A stretch of DNA of 64,000 bases, taken from assembly GCF_022539665.2 (NCBI RefSeq), contig NC_081333.1, forward strand, positions 744,001-808,000, read 5' to 3'. The DNA comes from Daphnia carinata (lineage: Eukaryota > Arthropoda > Branchiopoda > Diplostraca > Daphniidae). Under the pieces are notes generated by a model. It saw only the letters and a program-made list of their open reading frames with translations. It searched no databases and was not told where the DNA came from. A program made the position numbers and the translations under genes. Below are positions 22,801 to 37,200 of this stretch, piece after piece (within the stretch, counting starts at the first letter, position 1; each line of letters opens with the position of its first letter).

Positions 22801-25800
22801 TACATTTCGCATTTAAAATGACCGAACATGGTCAAGTTGACGTTTGATCTTCATCGAACGTGACGCTGTTCTCGGATTTCCCTGGCTCCCTTCTTTCATT
22901 TTCATGTGACGCGGTTCAATACCTCCCGTCATTCTCGTGTAATGCAGTGCGTGAAAATTGCAGACGGCATGGCCGTTGACTCTTTAAACAACAACATAAA
23001 AGAAACGCATTTTTATTTGTTGCTTTTAATTCTTTCTTTTTTTTTTTCCTATTTTTGCTGCATCGTTTAGTTGCTCGAGATCATCAGTTAAGAAGCGACA
23101 CGGAGTGAGACGTGTGAAAGCGCTTTGTTTGGGGCCATTTTGTTTCGCTTTTGTTTGTCTGGATTCCTTTTTATTTTTTATTTTTTTGTCAGTTTGGGGT
23201 GAGGCCAAGTTGGGAAGAAAAAAATAATAAGTTTCTTTCATTTGTACTTTAGGAGTTGGGTAGAGTCGATGGGGGGAGCGAGAAAGAGACCTCCAGATGT
23301 CGCTTCTGTGCACACACACAAACATATCGAGTGTGTAGGAACCCCTTCTGTTAGAAACAGCCCCCTCTCTCTACTCTGTTCCCCTTTAGCGCAGACCCGC
23401 CCTTATTGTCGTTCGAAATTATCGATTGACTGAGGGGGGGGGGCGAGCTGCTCGATCTCTTTCATCTTTGCGGGAGTCGTTGGCCATGTAGACCGTGAAG
23501 AAATGGCACACACACACGAGCTTTACCCTAATAGTATCATTTTGCCAGTTTTCTAACACCATTCACATCGGCTATCTTTTTATTCTTTTTATTATTCGAG
23601 GCAGATGAAAAGAAACAAACAGACATGGTAATAAGTCTTTTTTTTTTTTTTTAGAATTGTTTTATTTCTTCGGGATTGCGGAGCGTGTAGCCGTGACCCG
23701 TCGCCAAAAAAAAAAAAAAAAACGTACGGCATTCATTGCGAGGGATAAGACCCTTTTGATGCATCAATTGAGTGAAAAGAAACATCAAAGAGCTTTGCTT
23801 CTTCTTGATTTTTTTTTTTTTTTTAGACTACCGACGCTAGTTGTCGTGATTCTTGGGGCTTTTCGTAGGTCACACGTTGCCTTACGAGGCCATCTTTTTA
23901 TGTTCACTTTTATTCGATCTCTCTTTTTTTTAGAGGGGGGGGGGTTCTTTTCTATTTATTTATATTTTGTGTGGTAAAAAGAAGGGAGGAGTTGACGTCT
24001 TTAACGAGGTGGATTTTTTTTTTCTTCCTTCTCTCTGTCAGCGAATATTTTTCTTTGCAAACAAAAACCGCACAACTTTGATGGATGAAAATCTGTTGAC
24101 GATTCGGGGGTTGGCCCATTGCGGTGACTAGTCTCCGTGAATAGGTTGCACAGTCGACTTGAATTCAAACGCATCGTTGAGTCAGAAATCCGGCCCGTCC
24201 CGCAAGATGTAGCCAAGTGGGCTTTACACGGGACACTGTGTATAGGGATCGATCCAATCTAGTCTCCCCCGCCTCTTTTTTTTTTTTTTTTTTTTTTTAA
24301 CGTTTGTTGAAGGTTTTCTTTTTCTTTTCTTTTTTTTCCCTTTTGCTGGTTTGAAAAAAAAAAAATTATTATTATCGAGATTGATTGAACTTTTGTGTCA
24401 TCTTGCGTCATTGCCCAACGATCAAAAAGTGCGAAATAAAAATGTTCAATATCTGTCTTTGACAAGAGCATACTCTTGTTTTATCTATTGATTTTTCATG
24501 TTTCGATTCAGGTTCTTTTTTTTTTTTTTTCAAAATCTTCATCCTGTTTTTTTTTTTTCTATTTGATTTTTACAAGAATTCGTGTATTTGAAAAATGTCT
24601 AACTGTCGCATATTTGCTGTTTTCCCCGCAGATGCCGCTTACATAGAAAGCCAGGGAGCTGATCAGCCATTCTTCATCTGCACCATCCAAGAATTCCGGC
24701 GGGTAAGAATAACTTTTAAACCAATTTATTACTATTATTTTATTTTATTTCATTTTTTGTTTTTTTTTGCCGTTAAGAATACTTATCTTATAAGTCCTAT
24801 CAAAATTTTACTTGGTTGGTCGTCATGACGGTACGTAGCGTTTGTGCTGAAAAGCGTTCAACTCACGCGGGATGGGAGTCAATGATTTTCGAATGTCTTT
24901 TGCTCAAACGGATGTGCGCGCGTGTTAAACGCGGTAAATCCATTTCTTTTTTTTTTTTTTTTTTTTTTGTTGGCCAAATGGACGGGAAATGTAATGACGG
25001 CCGAGTTCGTTTTGCGACCGACAGATGGCACTGTCGTCTTGGATCAATGAACGACGCCCTTGTAAAGGACAGCATTCGTAGTTTTTTGTGTGTGTGTGTG
25101 TGTGTGTTATGCATACGAGGGGGGTTCGTGTTAACACACACACACACACCAAGGTAGGAAAAGAAGGCGGGGACTGCCGGTTGTGGCTACTGGTGCTGCC
25201 CCCTATTCGCAGCACCCGCCTTTTTTTTCTCCTCTTGCACGGCCAGTCTTGCGTCAAACATGGCGGCCGCCGAGTTGTGATCACATCCACACCCTTCGAC
25301 ACTAGTGCGAGACGAAAACAAATCCACCCAAAAACTGTTTTGGATGGTGGTGTTGTTGTTGTTTATTAATAATTTAAGTTCAACATCAACTCTGTGCGAC
25401 ACGTTGCGAAATTATTCGGTACGTCATCTTTCTCTTGTGAGGAATGTATTCCCATTCTTTCTTCGTTGGCGATTGAATTTCCTATGTAAACATGAGGCGG
25501 CCGAGTCTGAAAAAAAAAACCCAAATATTCATCCATATTTTTAAATTATAATATTTAATTCGTTTTGGAGGGTCGAAAAGAAAAAAGGTATGGCCGTTTC
25601 TTTTGCGTTCAGCTCGTTTTTTTTTTGTTTTTTGTTTTTTTCAGCCCGGTTTGCTCGCAGCCAGCGGCCGTCAGTTGTCTCAATGTTTTGTTGCGAACAG
25701 CTGTACGTGTCCGCGGGGTTCTTCGAGCCGTAGCCGGAATTAGGTTTAGAAACATGTCAATATTTATGTTACGTTCGAAAATCGTTTTCTCCTCTCGTTC

Positions 25801-26573
25801 CTAGCGAATCACCTTTAAAAGGCAAGGAAAAAAACAAAACAAAAAACAAACAAGTAAAAACATTTTCTTTTTAACTTAATCAAAGGTCGACGCGTTTTTT
25901 TTTTCTTTTCTTTTTATAAATTAATTAATGGGAGGGGAGGAAAAAAACAAAACAGGAATGGGTCATGTGATGCGACTAACGCGTGCAAAATTTCAAGTGC
26001 CTTTAACATGAGCGTCGATAAACAGTTTGTATTGTAATAGAGGCAAGGTGGAATGTGTTTTTGCGTCGCTTTAATAGGTAAATATGATCACTTTTCAGTT
26101 AGACGGGTAGTTAAAGTCAAAGCAAAACATGATTCGTCGAGTTTTGAAAGCTCATAAAAATCGATTTACTGTAGGAAATATAGCCTAGTAAAATTCGACG
26201 AAGACTCGGTGCCAAGTGTTACGTGTCTTTCTCGTGGTTGCGTTCACGCCCCGAGGGCTGTTTCACGTTTCTCTTCTTTTTCTTTTTTTTTTTTTTATCT
26301 TCCTCTTGTTATTTTTGTTTTTGTTCAAAACGCGACCGTGTTGCGGAGTGAGATCTTTTTTTTTTTTTTCTTCTTCTTCTTCTTTTCGTCACGGTGTGTA
26401 TTACAAAAGAACTCCGAGTTCAGCTAATATACATTTTTTTTTTCTCTCCCTTTTTGAAAGAAGCCAATTATGAAAAAGCAGCCGCGGCCCGTTACGACTT
26501 GATTATACGGATTGAAGTGCTTCGACTTGTAGCATTATTATTATTTTTACTTAATTCATTCAGTTGTTTTCCC

Positions 26574-26604
<31 letters not shown>

Positions 26605-26708
26605 ATTGTATTTGTGGGGGGATTCGCTTGCCGTCACGTTAGTCCGTGAGTCTTTCAGCTGATGCTGGATAGCCGCCATTTTCGTTTCTTACTTCAAATC
26701 AATTCCAG

Positions 26709-26754
<46 letters not shown>

Positions 26755-27838
26755 GACTTTATAAGGGGATGTTGTATCAAGTACCGAAAGCCAGGTGTGT
26801 TTTTCTCCTCCTCTTAAAGCATTCCCCGAACTTGTGCATACATAATAAATAGGCCGATGATGGATGATTGCGAAGGGGACGCTTCACATTCCCGGACGCC
26901 CACTCACGCCGATGCGAGATGGTGTTGTGTGTGTGTGTGTGTCGAACCAATCGTTTTGAAAAAACAACGCGTAATTGTCAAGTTAATAATAAAGCTTTTT
27001 GTAGAGCTTCGCGGCTTATGGTGATCAACTACATCGGTAGGGGTTTGTTTTCTTTTTCTTTTAAGAAAATATATATAAGGGAGGGAGGAGTGGAACGTCG
27101 TGTGGTATGAAGCCCTTTAAAGGGAAAATGGCGCTGCGTGACGTGACCGTGTGATTGAATTCAACAATTTTCTTTAAGTTATAAATATATATTTTTCTTT
27201 TGACTGGAACCCTCATCGCATGTTCGTGGGAAATGGTCGGAAGAGAAATGCCCTACGGCGTTGGCTTGATTACCGTCATACTAATCCTTTGCTTTATGTT
27301 CTTTTGTGTGTGTGTGTGTGTGTGTCTTTGTTCCTCCTACCCCTCAACAGAGCAAGCGGGACACCTTGATGGTCAACATTAAATGGTATGTATCAATTTT
27401 TTTTTTTTTTTTTCGTTTTCTATTTTGCGGCTTTTCAATCATGGGCCGATGTAAATTTTTTTTTGAATGTTTTTCTTTTTTCTTGTTGCTGCCGTCGGCC
27501 ACCTGCCATTTTTTTTTTTTTGTTTGGCGCAGGTACTATCGACCCTGTGAAGTCCCCGAAACGGTGTATCAGCTGTTGGTGCAAGACCGCAACACAGAAC
27601 AAGGTGGTGATCCAATGATAATCGATTGCAATGACAAGACTGATAGAATTGATGGATCCTTGACAGGCAACAAGATCTCGTTCCTTCATGATCCGGTGAT
27701 TAAAGGTCGCGAGCTGTTTATATCCGACGCCACCGATACCTATCCCGTCTCCTTACTCAGGTAACTCGACCTTATGGATAGCGCATCATTTTTTTTTTTT
27801 TTTTTTTTGGAAAAAGGGGCCGGGCGAGAAGAGAAGAT

Positions 27839-27877
<39 letters not shown>

Positions 27878-30800
27878 GATTAAAACAACACGCCCTTAGG
27901 GGCATCGTTTTTTTTTTCCTTCATATTTTACAACAACAACAACAATTGATGTTTGATGCCAAGCCTGTGTGATATTTCGTGTGTCCGGGAGTTCTTCCGC
28001 TCCCCTCTGAGTAATCGGCTTATCGATTTTTGTTTCCATCAAGTATTTAAAAAAAAAAAAGAAGAGTTGCGCTTCGTTCGGCAAGAACGTAAATAACGTG
28101 AAACGACTTTGCTAACCTGAAATAGCTCGTCAATGACGCAAAGGAACGACGACGGTTAGCAAAGTGCTTTGACGTCGTACAAACTTTTTTTATTATTTTT
28201 TTTTTTATATTTAGAACAAGAGAGAAAATGTAAGAAGGCAATTATGGGAGAAATGTTTACGAGGGTAACAGAGTGACAATTTCTGGTGTAAGGAGAGAGA
28301 GAGAGAGAGAGAGAGGGGGGTCTAATTTGAGTTAATCATGTTATAAAAGGTAGACGTTATAAAAGTTTCTCATTTTTTTTTTTTTTTTTTTGGTTCAAGA
28401 GCAGAATAAAAATGGGCGTGAGAGAAGTTGTTGAACAGGGGGCTTGTGTGAGAGATTTTGGTGGTTCAGAGGTGGAACTCGGAGGGATGCGATCCTTAAA
28501 TGGAGTCGATTTGTTTGTCTAGTAATCTTTTTGGCGGTTGTTTTTATTTTAACAAATGTTTGTTTTTTTTCTTGTTGGACATAGGGGCGTGTGCCGCGTC
28601 CAGCACTTCACCGACATCCAGGGCGCTGAAAAGTTTTCGCCGTCCAAGGACTCGTTTTTCTACATTTTAGGCTACAATCCAGAAACTCGCAGACTGGCGT
28701 CCACCCAGGGTGAAATCCGGGTCGGGCCATCCCATCAGGTCTTATGATTGATTATTGTTATAATTTTTTTATTTATTTTTTTTTTTTTTTTAAAGTTTGA
28801 ATTAATTAAAAAAAATTACGGTCTTGTTTGAGTTCGTGTTATTAAGCGACGTAATTCATTAAAAATTTGCAACCCAAAAAAAAAAAAAAAAAAAAATTAT
28901 AAATAAATTAATTGTTTAATTTTTTTTTTTTTTTGTTTCTTGTGGTTGATCCTCCAGGCCCGGCTACCGGAATTGCGAGCCCAGTTGGGGTTGGACAAAC
29001 GTCCAGAAAAATGCGAAGATTGGGAGGAGCCGCGCTGGGTACCACCGCCCAACGCTCCGGGTGTGCGCGATGGCGATTTGATCGTCTATATCCAGGCTGC
29101 CCGTTCGGTGGCCGCCTTTGTGGGTATGTGTGACGGCGGATCCCCCGACGATGGATGCCTCGCCGCATCCCGTGACGACACCACCATCAACGCCATGGAC
29201 GTGGTAAATAACTTGGAAATCAAAAAAACAAAAAAACAAAAAAACTTGGCACTTTCTTCCATAAAATAAAGAAGAGGGAATTTTAGAAATGCGTGTGACT
29301 CACATGAAAAAGGCTAACAACAAAGAGAAAAAGAAATGTGGAATCGAATCGTTTCAATAGCTTTGACTATCTGTCACATTTTTATTTTTATCCTCTTTTT
29401 ATTTTATTTTTTTTTCTTTCTTGATTATTTCGTTGCGATGAAGCGTGCACGTCTTTTGTATCGCGCAATTATAGAAATCTCTCTCCTTGATATTTGAAAA
29501 TTTATTTTTCTGCAGAATGGATGCATTCATAATTATCTATTGTTCGATTTTCTTTTATAGCTACACAATTCCGGCTACGATCTGGGTAAAGCGCTGCAAA
29601 CTCTGGCCAAGTGCCCCGTACCTAAAGGCATCGACAAGAAATGGTCCGAAGACGAAACGGTAAGTTTTTATTCTTTCACTTATAGAACTTGAACAAAAAA
29701 AAATAACCAGGGTCCTCTTTTTCATTTTCTTTTTCGGGATCGAAAAAACAAAAAAAACGGATGTTCTTCAATGTTATTTCGTTGTGTTTTGTTTGCCGTT
29801 GCAAACCGCCGTAAATCCCGTTTTCTTCTTTCTCGTCTTTTGTGTTGAAGGACGAGTTCAATTCCCTCGAATCACTGATGCAAACGACTGGCTTGCGTGC
29901 GCTATTTCTCAGATTTTATTTTATTTTATTTTTTTTTTTTTTAACTCGCACGATTTTCTTCTTTACAATCCCCCTCACCTCGTTCACTGGATAGGCTTCC
30001 GACTTTCTGACAATGTCCTCCAGGCGTTTACACCAACACATTTTTGATTTTTTTTTTTTTTTTTTTTTTCACAAGAAACAAAAGGCCAATCTTTTTTTGT
30101 TTGTTTTTTTTTTTTTTTTTTCCTTGTTTTATTTGGAAAGGGGGGGGGGCGTGGATGACGTGAGAGTGTCCGCTTGGGTTTCTGACAAAATTGGAAAAGA
30201 TGGGTGACGACGAGTGATCCATTACAGGGCACGTCGTCGATGTGATCTGTCGGACTAAATCACGGCCAACGATCGTCTCTTGTTTTATTTCTTTTTTTTT
30301 CTTTTTTTTTTTCCCGCACATGGCGGAGAGAGTCGATGTTGGATAGAAATCGATCGAATGCGTACGTCGTGTCTCTCGTCGTTGTTGTTTTGTTGAGACA
30401 TTAGCTTTTCAAATGTTCTGCTACGACTCCATTGAATAATGGATGACTCTGTCGTTCATCGTTTTTGTATTTTGTATTGGATCGTTCCACTTCTTTTGTG
30501 CCTGCCAAACTGGCCCAAACTCATCGCTAAGCTTATTGACGATCGTTTCGGGCTTGGCGCAAATGTCTCGATTCATCGACATTTTCCGCATCATCCGATT
30601 AGGTGTTTTTCTCTTTTTTTTTAAGGAAGTGAAATTTATGAAATCCACGTTCCCATTAGTAGTCAAAGTTCCAGCGGTTTGGAAAATTACTTTATTGTTT
30701 ATTTGGCTGCGGTTGGCCCCGTTTTGCTTGTCCGTGTGTGATGATGGCTCCTTCACACACACACACACACAGGCGCTGATGGAGGGAAATGAGCCAAGTC

Positions 30801-31179
30801 CTTTTTTTTTTAATTTTTCTTTGAAAGAAAAAAGAAATGGCTTTTTGAAGGCGACGTCATACCAATAAATAATCATCATCGTCGTCCAGGAGGTAGACAT
30901 ATCGGTCGGGTACGATGAGCGTTGAAAATGCCTTCGGGTGGAGGGGCTTTGGAGAATGGACGTACGACCGAAAGGCGGGGTGAAGGAATGAGATTGGGAC
31001 ACACGATGCTCACGACACGCATGCTAACGAAGTGATAGCGTGCTGTGTTGTAAAACGTTGCCAAGTGGCTCCCCGTGTTATGTGCGCGCACCGCCACGGT
31101 CGCCACTATCTCGCCTCTTGCAAACAATCCGTGAAAGAGCAGAACATTGTAACTTTATATATATATTTTCTCTGTGTCT

Positions 31180-31212
<33 letters not shown>

Positions 31213-34200
31213 GCGCTTTGCCGACCCCTCTTCGTCTATCTTTTCTTTTCTTTTTTTGTTTTTATGAAACACACACACACACACAGAGTTATTCGGGTTT
31301 TTCGTTTTGCCTTTTTTGATTCTGCCCGGCCGTTTTCGTCAGTCACTGCTCGAGTGTCTGTTTGCGGTAATAGATGGCGGTCGTTTCGGTTGATGGCCAA
31401 ACGGTTGGCTTCTCAACATTTTTTTTTTCGTTTTCGACCGACGTCGAAAAATGTGGAATGAGAATGACAATAATAGAAACGGTCGGATGCTCATTGTGTG
31501 AACGGCGGATTAGGATCGACTCTTTATCTCTTCCAGAAAGAATAAAATAAAAATAAAATAAATGCTACATGCCTTTGGGCTTTGCCAGCTGCCTCCCTTT
31601 TCTAGAGAGTCAAGTGACAGAATTTGTGCGTTAGATTAATGGCTGCAGTTTTCTTTCGTTCTTTTTTTCTGTGAAGGAAAAGAAAAAAAAAGAAAGAAAA
31701 AAAAAGTATTGAATTTCATTAAAGGAGAGAAAGAAAACACCGGATACTCGGTTGGTCTCATTTTATTTATGGATTCGACATCGTAGAGATCGGTGTTGAA
31801 TGGTGACGCTTCCAATCGATGCCCCCGCACACATCACCCGATACAGTTGAACTCGGAAGCCGACGTCATTTTCCAGTTAGACGCACTCGTCTTTTAAATG
31901 AAGCAGCCGAGCCGTGCAATCATTCGAGTGATGAAGTCCCTGTGCATTTCATGGTTTACGTCTTTAAAAGTGCAACATACACACACTGACAAGAAAAGGA
32001 GCGAGAAAAGAGGAGGGAAAACACATTTGTATGCTCGTAAAAGTCAATCATGCGTTGGGGCATTGAAACGTACGTGGCTGCCATTTAAAAAGAAAAGAAA
32101 AAAAAAAAGAAAGAAAGAATAGAAAACGTTTCAAGAAATGGTGGTTAACCGCATAAGACAACCGACCTGCTTTTTTTTTTTTTTTTCGTGTATAAATTAT
32201 CGTTTAGCAGCTGTTTTGGCGACATTTTTTTTTTTTTTTTCATTACCGATTGTCGGTCGTTGTCACGAGATGGCGTTAGCAGCCGCCGTTCATGCGCCGT
32301 GTGCGTCTGCTGTACCGATGAATGTTTACGGGCAGGGTCTCCATTTGTCGGCGTTTCTTAGTTATGGAGAGTCCTGACTAATTAACGTAACCGTCTTTTA
32401 TTTATGTCGTCTATTTAAGCTCCTTCCTTATTGGTCGTTTCACAACCCACATGTTCTAAAGAGTCTCACCAAAAAGAGACGAAAGCTTTTCTTTTTCCAC
32501 CCGAGTTCCTTTACAGCCATTTTGTTTATGACTTGCGAACGCAGTTGTCTCGTCTCGTGTAGAAGCGATTTCCTGAGCTTTCATGTCAATCGATTCATCG
32601 CGTTTTTTTTTTATTTTTATATAAATATTGTTGTTTCCTTTTTTTTTTTTTTCTCTTAATTTAGTGTGGTAACAGTGTTTCGGTGTTACAGTCCTTTCGT
32701 GGCCACGTTTAGCCAACGAGAAAAAGAAAAATAACCGACCACCCACACGGTTGTTTGGTTTCGTATTCAACCTTGGCTTATTAGTTTATTTCAATATGCA
32801 TATTTTTCTTCTGCTTTGTGTGTGTGGTTTTTTATGGGTTTAAAACGTTTCGAATATTCCCTTTAGCGTATCTTTCAGTCTGCCGTTTTCGTGTACGGCC
32901 ACGCACGAACACGCGCACGTTTAATAGGTCATTACTACGCGGATTGACGACTTGTTGTAAAACATTTCGCCAGTCTCTTTTCTCTCTTTTTTTTTTTAAC
33001 GCTTGAGAATTTCTTTTGATTTTTGACGAGGCCCTGCTGAACGCGGCACGGCTTTTTTTTTTTTCTTTTGCTTTTTATGGCTCACCTTGTTGCCAATGCC
33101 CCATCGTATTCGTAAGAATCGAAAGAGACGCGGGTCCATCTAACCATTCAAAAAAGATGAAACAATTTTCAGAAATTTTATTTTTTCTTTTGTTTTGGCA
33201 AATTAAAAAAAAAAAAAAACACATGCAAAAATAGATTGCAAAAAGGGAAAAAGAAATAGTCGTCTATTACCAGCAAGCAGAAAGTGAGGAAGGAGTGGAA
33301 ACGCAGTAGCGTATAACCTCCTCATATATTAGATAAAGGCTCTTATTATTTATGTGCCCGTCTATCTTAGGAGGCTGATGGCTGGTTCTTATTTTATGAC
33401 ACGTCAGTTGATCTTTAGGATTTGCCGAGGCCCTGCCATGTGTTTGGCAGCCAATCTTTTTCCCCCCCCTGTGTGATGTGTGTGTCTTTGATACCCATGC
33501 CGACCGATTGATCCGTCGTTATGGCGGCTCTAGTCGCATTTTGTCGTCTGCTTTTCTACGAAGATGCCAATCTTGATGGTTTCCTTTCTTTTTTTAAGTT
33601 CGAGGGTTTGTCGCAAACCAACGGACGGACTATTTTGTTTTTAGGGACTTGTTTATGCAAGTTCAACTGAGGTCACAGGAACAAACAGATGAGGTGGTTT
33701 CGATGAGTACATTTAAGCAGTGAAAATAATCGAGTCGAGTTGTTATAAAAAGAAAAGAATGAGAAGAAATTTACTTATTTAGAAAAGGAGGGGAAATGCG
33801 GTGAGTCCCATTTGGGGAAAGAGAGCGACTGAAAATTAGGAGGAGGGATTATTCCGAGTATTAGAAAATCTAGTGACAAACTCACGTCCGGTAGCGTGAC
33901 GATGAAAAGACGGGAAGCGGTTTGAACTTTAATGTCATAGTAGTTTGAGATCTGTCATAATGAGACAAGTCGACGGAGGTTGAGGCCTCTAACACACACA
34001 CACACACAAAATATATACAAAAAAAAAAAAAAGAAAGAAAATGAGCCCTTTTTTTTAACGATCTAATTACGAGACATGGTCGTGCCGCTGGCGTTTTCGT
34101 TCGTGTTGTACATAGTCAACCACGTGAGACTGTGAAAAAAAAAATAAATTCAAATAGAAATCTCTTTGCCAGATCATTAGCATCATTAGCGTTGTCAAAC

Positions 34201-37200
34201 GAATCAAAAGATGATGACTTTCGAACCAAAATGGTCCGCGTAGCGTTGACGGAAGTAATTAAAAAAATAAAGGAGGGGTGGTGGTGGGAGAAGTGGGGTC
34301 CATTTTTCAGGTGTTGGTTTTCAGTAAGCGTATCATGTCCCACCCAAGATTGACTACACGCTAGACGCTGTAACTGGATATACATGTGTAAATATGACGT
34401 GGTTACATATGCGTGGACAGGTAACACACACACACACACACACACAGAGGTATAGGAGAGGCCCTCTGGTGATGAAGCGTCGCTGTGGTTTTGTATGTGT
34501 GTGTCGATCCGCTCTGTCGAACAGATGCCGGAAACAAAAAGCTGCTCTGGCGCAAGTCTTCAAGTACACATAATCACCAGGTGTTTTTTTGTGTGTTGCG
34601 TTGCGCTAGATTGTTATTCGTAAAACCTGAGGAACTTTGGGCCCTCTAGCGTTTGTCTTGTTGATCTGATGCGATGTTTATTTTTGTTTCTTTTTTTTTT
34701 TTTTCCGCAGTCTGTCGCACGGCAACAGACTTGAATTTCTTCTTTTGTTTTTTCGGTTAGCTTGATATCGGCAGGCTTGTAAGCGAAGAAATGCAACGAC
34801 AAGCAGATCAACATGTCAGTTACGTTAGGCTTTGGCTACGAGGAAGGGGGAGAAAAAACTAGAGGGCGCAGATCTATCGTATACAGCTAATAACAGCCAT
34901 CCAGCCGGTAAAAAGAGAGGGAACACACAGACACACACACACAGCGATACACACCTCAGACAACGGGGCCCGACATTTAGCCTCAAGGGGGGAAGAGAAA
35001 TAGTTTGGGTAAAGCAGAGACCGCGGGTTGGCGAACCGCGCGGCATATGCCCACGTAGCGCCACAGCGGATTGTGGTGAAGCGCCTCTCGCGGCCACTGA
35101 TGGCGTTTTCCCAAGCTCTCTCGACCAGTCAGCAGTCGTTGAGCGGGCCGCTCCCGAATGAGAGGCGACGCCGTGCGTGTGTGTGTGTATGTGTGGATAT
35201 TCCGCCATTTTCCCCTCGATTGGCACTGAAACGTTAAGCAAAGAAGAAATAAAACAAGACAGACTGGATCGTATTTAATGGAGGCACAGTCTTTTGTTTA
35301 AGTTTTGATCAAACGTGATTCAAGTGTCATCTCATTGGATTCGGTTCTTCGTTGAGTTGGAGGGGGGAGCTACTAGCAAAGCAGCGTCATTCGGATCATT
35401 CGGTGTGCGGCCATTTTGGGTTGTTCTGCTCTGTGTGTGTGTGTGTCTGTGTGTGTGTGTGTATGTGGTGTGTATGGATGTGTGTGAGTGTATCGAGGCG
35501 CGTATACGACGACCGACGGCTTTTTCAATTTTTTTTTGTTCGTTTTACTTTCATTGAAATACGCAGTGGGCCTTGACTCTTAAAAAGTCTCAATCAGGTC
35601 AACATAAAAGCAGCAAAATAATTTAAGAAAAAACTCTATGGGATTTGATCACATGTAACCGGAATTCTGAAGAAAAAAAAAAAAAGAAAAGAAATAGATT
35701 GATGTTGATTGACCTGGATTGTTGTACAAGTGACTGCAACCTGTGTAACCGGATCACGAGAGCCCGACATTTGGTGACAAGAATCCACAGTGGATTACGT
35801 TTTTTCGGTGTGTCTGTGTGTGTGTGTGTGTGCCACGTGGATTTTTCAATTTGAGGGTTTTCATTACGTGGCTCATCTTTTAAAACAATCCAACTAAAAA
35901 TAGAATAAGAAAAGAGAAAAAGACGATCAGGTGAGGATAGTGCAAGAAATGCCAGGCGGCCATATTTGATTCTTTCCACTCTCTCTCTCTTGGAGAGGGG
36001 AGAGAGTTTGGTTGAATAAAAAGCCTCTCTTTTCTCTCTTTCTCTCTCTCTCTCTGCTCTCCCCCGTGCGGCTTCTCTCTTTCTCCAACCATTCCTTCTC
36101 CTTTTCCTCCTCTTCTCTCCTTTCTGGCAGCCAACTATTTTTACGCTGATGGACGAGAAAACAACTGCCCATGGGGAGGAGGGACACCATTGGAAATGTT
36201 AGAAGAAGAAGAAGAAGACGAAGAAGAAGGAGAAGGAAGATGGCCGGATTTGAGAGAGTTCGGTCAAGAGGCCGATGTCAGATTGGTGCGCGCTTTTGTT
36301 CCTTGCTGCTGCTGCTGTGTTTTCACGCATGGCGGCTGGTTATACGAGAGACAAGGGCAGAAACGCCGTGGGTGAATCCGTGCGTGTCATGTCGTCGGAA
36401 TGGCCACGGCCAACAGCTTTTTCGTCCAGCAGCAGCAGCATTCCTCTTTCTTTTTCTCTATCCTCCTTTTTTCTTTCATTCTCTCTCTATTCATCCACTG
36501 CGTTTCACGCTGGCGTTTATATGATCCTCATCCTGCACCGAACTCACGCTGGTGTGAATTTCCCCCTCAGGCCATTGGATCCGCGCCCAAGTTCCCGACA
36601 TTATTTATATTTATATGTCTATAATCGTAGTCGCTATCTTTACGGCCTGTTTGCTTGTGTGGAGACGTATCGATCAATCAAATGTAGTTTTTTTTTTTTT
36701 TTCTTCTTCTTCTTCTTTTTATTTTATTTTTTTTACGAGCAGCCGATGGATGCCACCACCATCAACAAAATATTTATATTTAAAAAAAAAAAAAAAAAAA
36801 AAGAAAGAGGCGATCCGTGTTTCTTTTCGTTTTCCAAAATTCTTCAAGTTTTCCCGCCTCTCTTTTCTATCCTTGTCCGTCGACATCTATACACGCGTTC
36901 ACACTGTTGGAACAGAGAGAGAGAGAGAGAATTAAATTAAATCTAAAAAAAAAATCGAGTCAAGAAAAAAAAAGGGGGGGAGGGGGAAGAACGCACTTGC
37001 GGTCACTTAACCCGTCAAGGTTTTTGTTTCTCACGATCCGACAACACAAACGGTGGACGGTGCGGTTTCCCTTTTAGATCGTCATGACCACACAGCCGTT
37101 CAAGAATTTTTACGACTCCCACCCTTTTCTTTCTATCATAAATTCGTGCTGCTTCTTATCCTTCTTGATTCTCTTTTGTAAGATGCTAATTGTCCCTTCC

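Noticed and set aside
36275-36940. 221-residue frame in atrophin intron 7
   Set aside because: Mostly translated homopolymers (Phe, Ser, Lys runs); no gene evidence.
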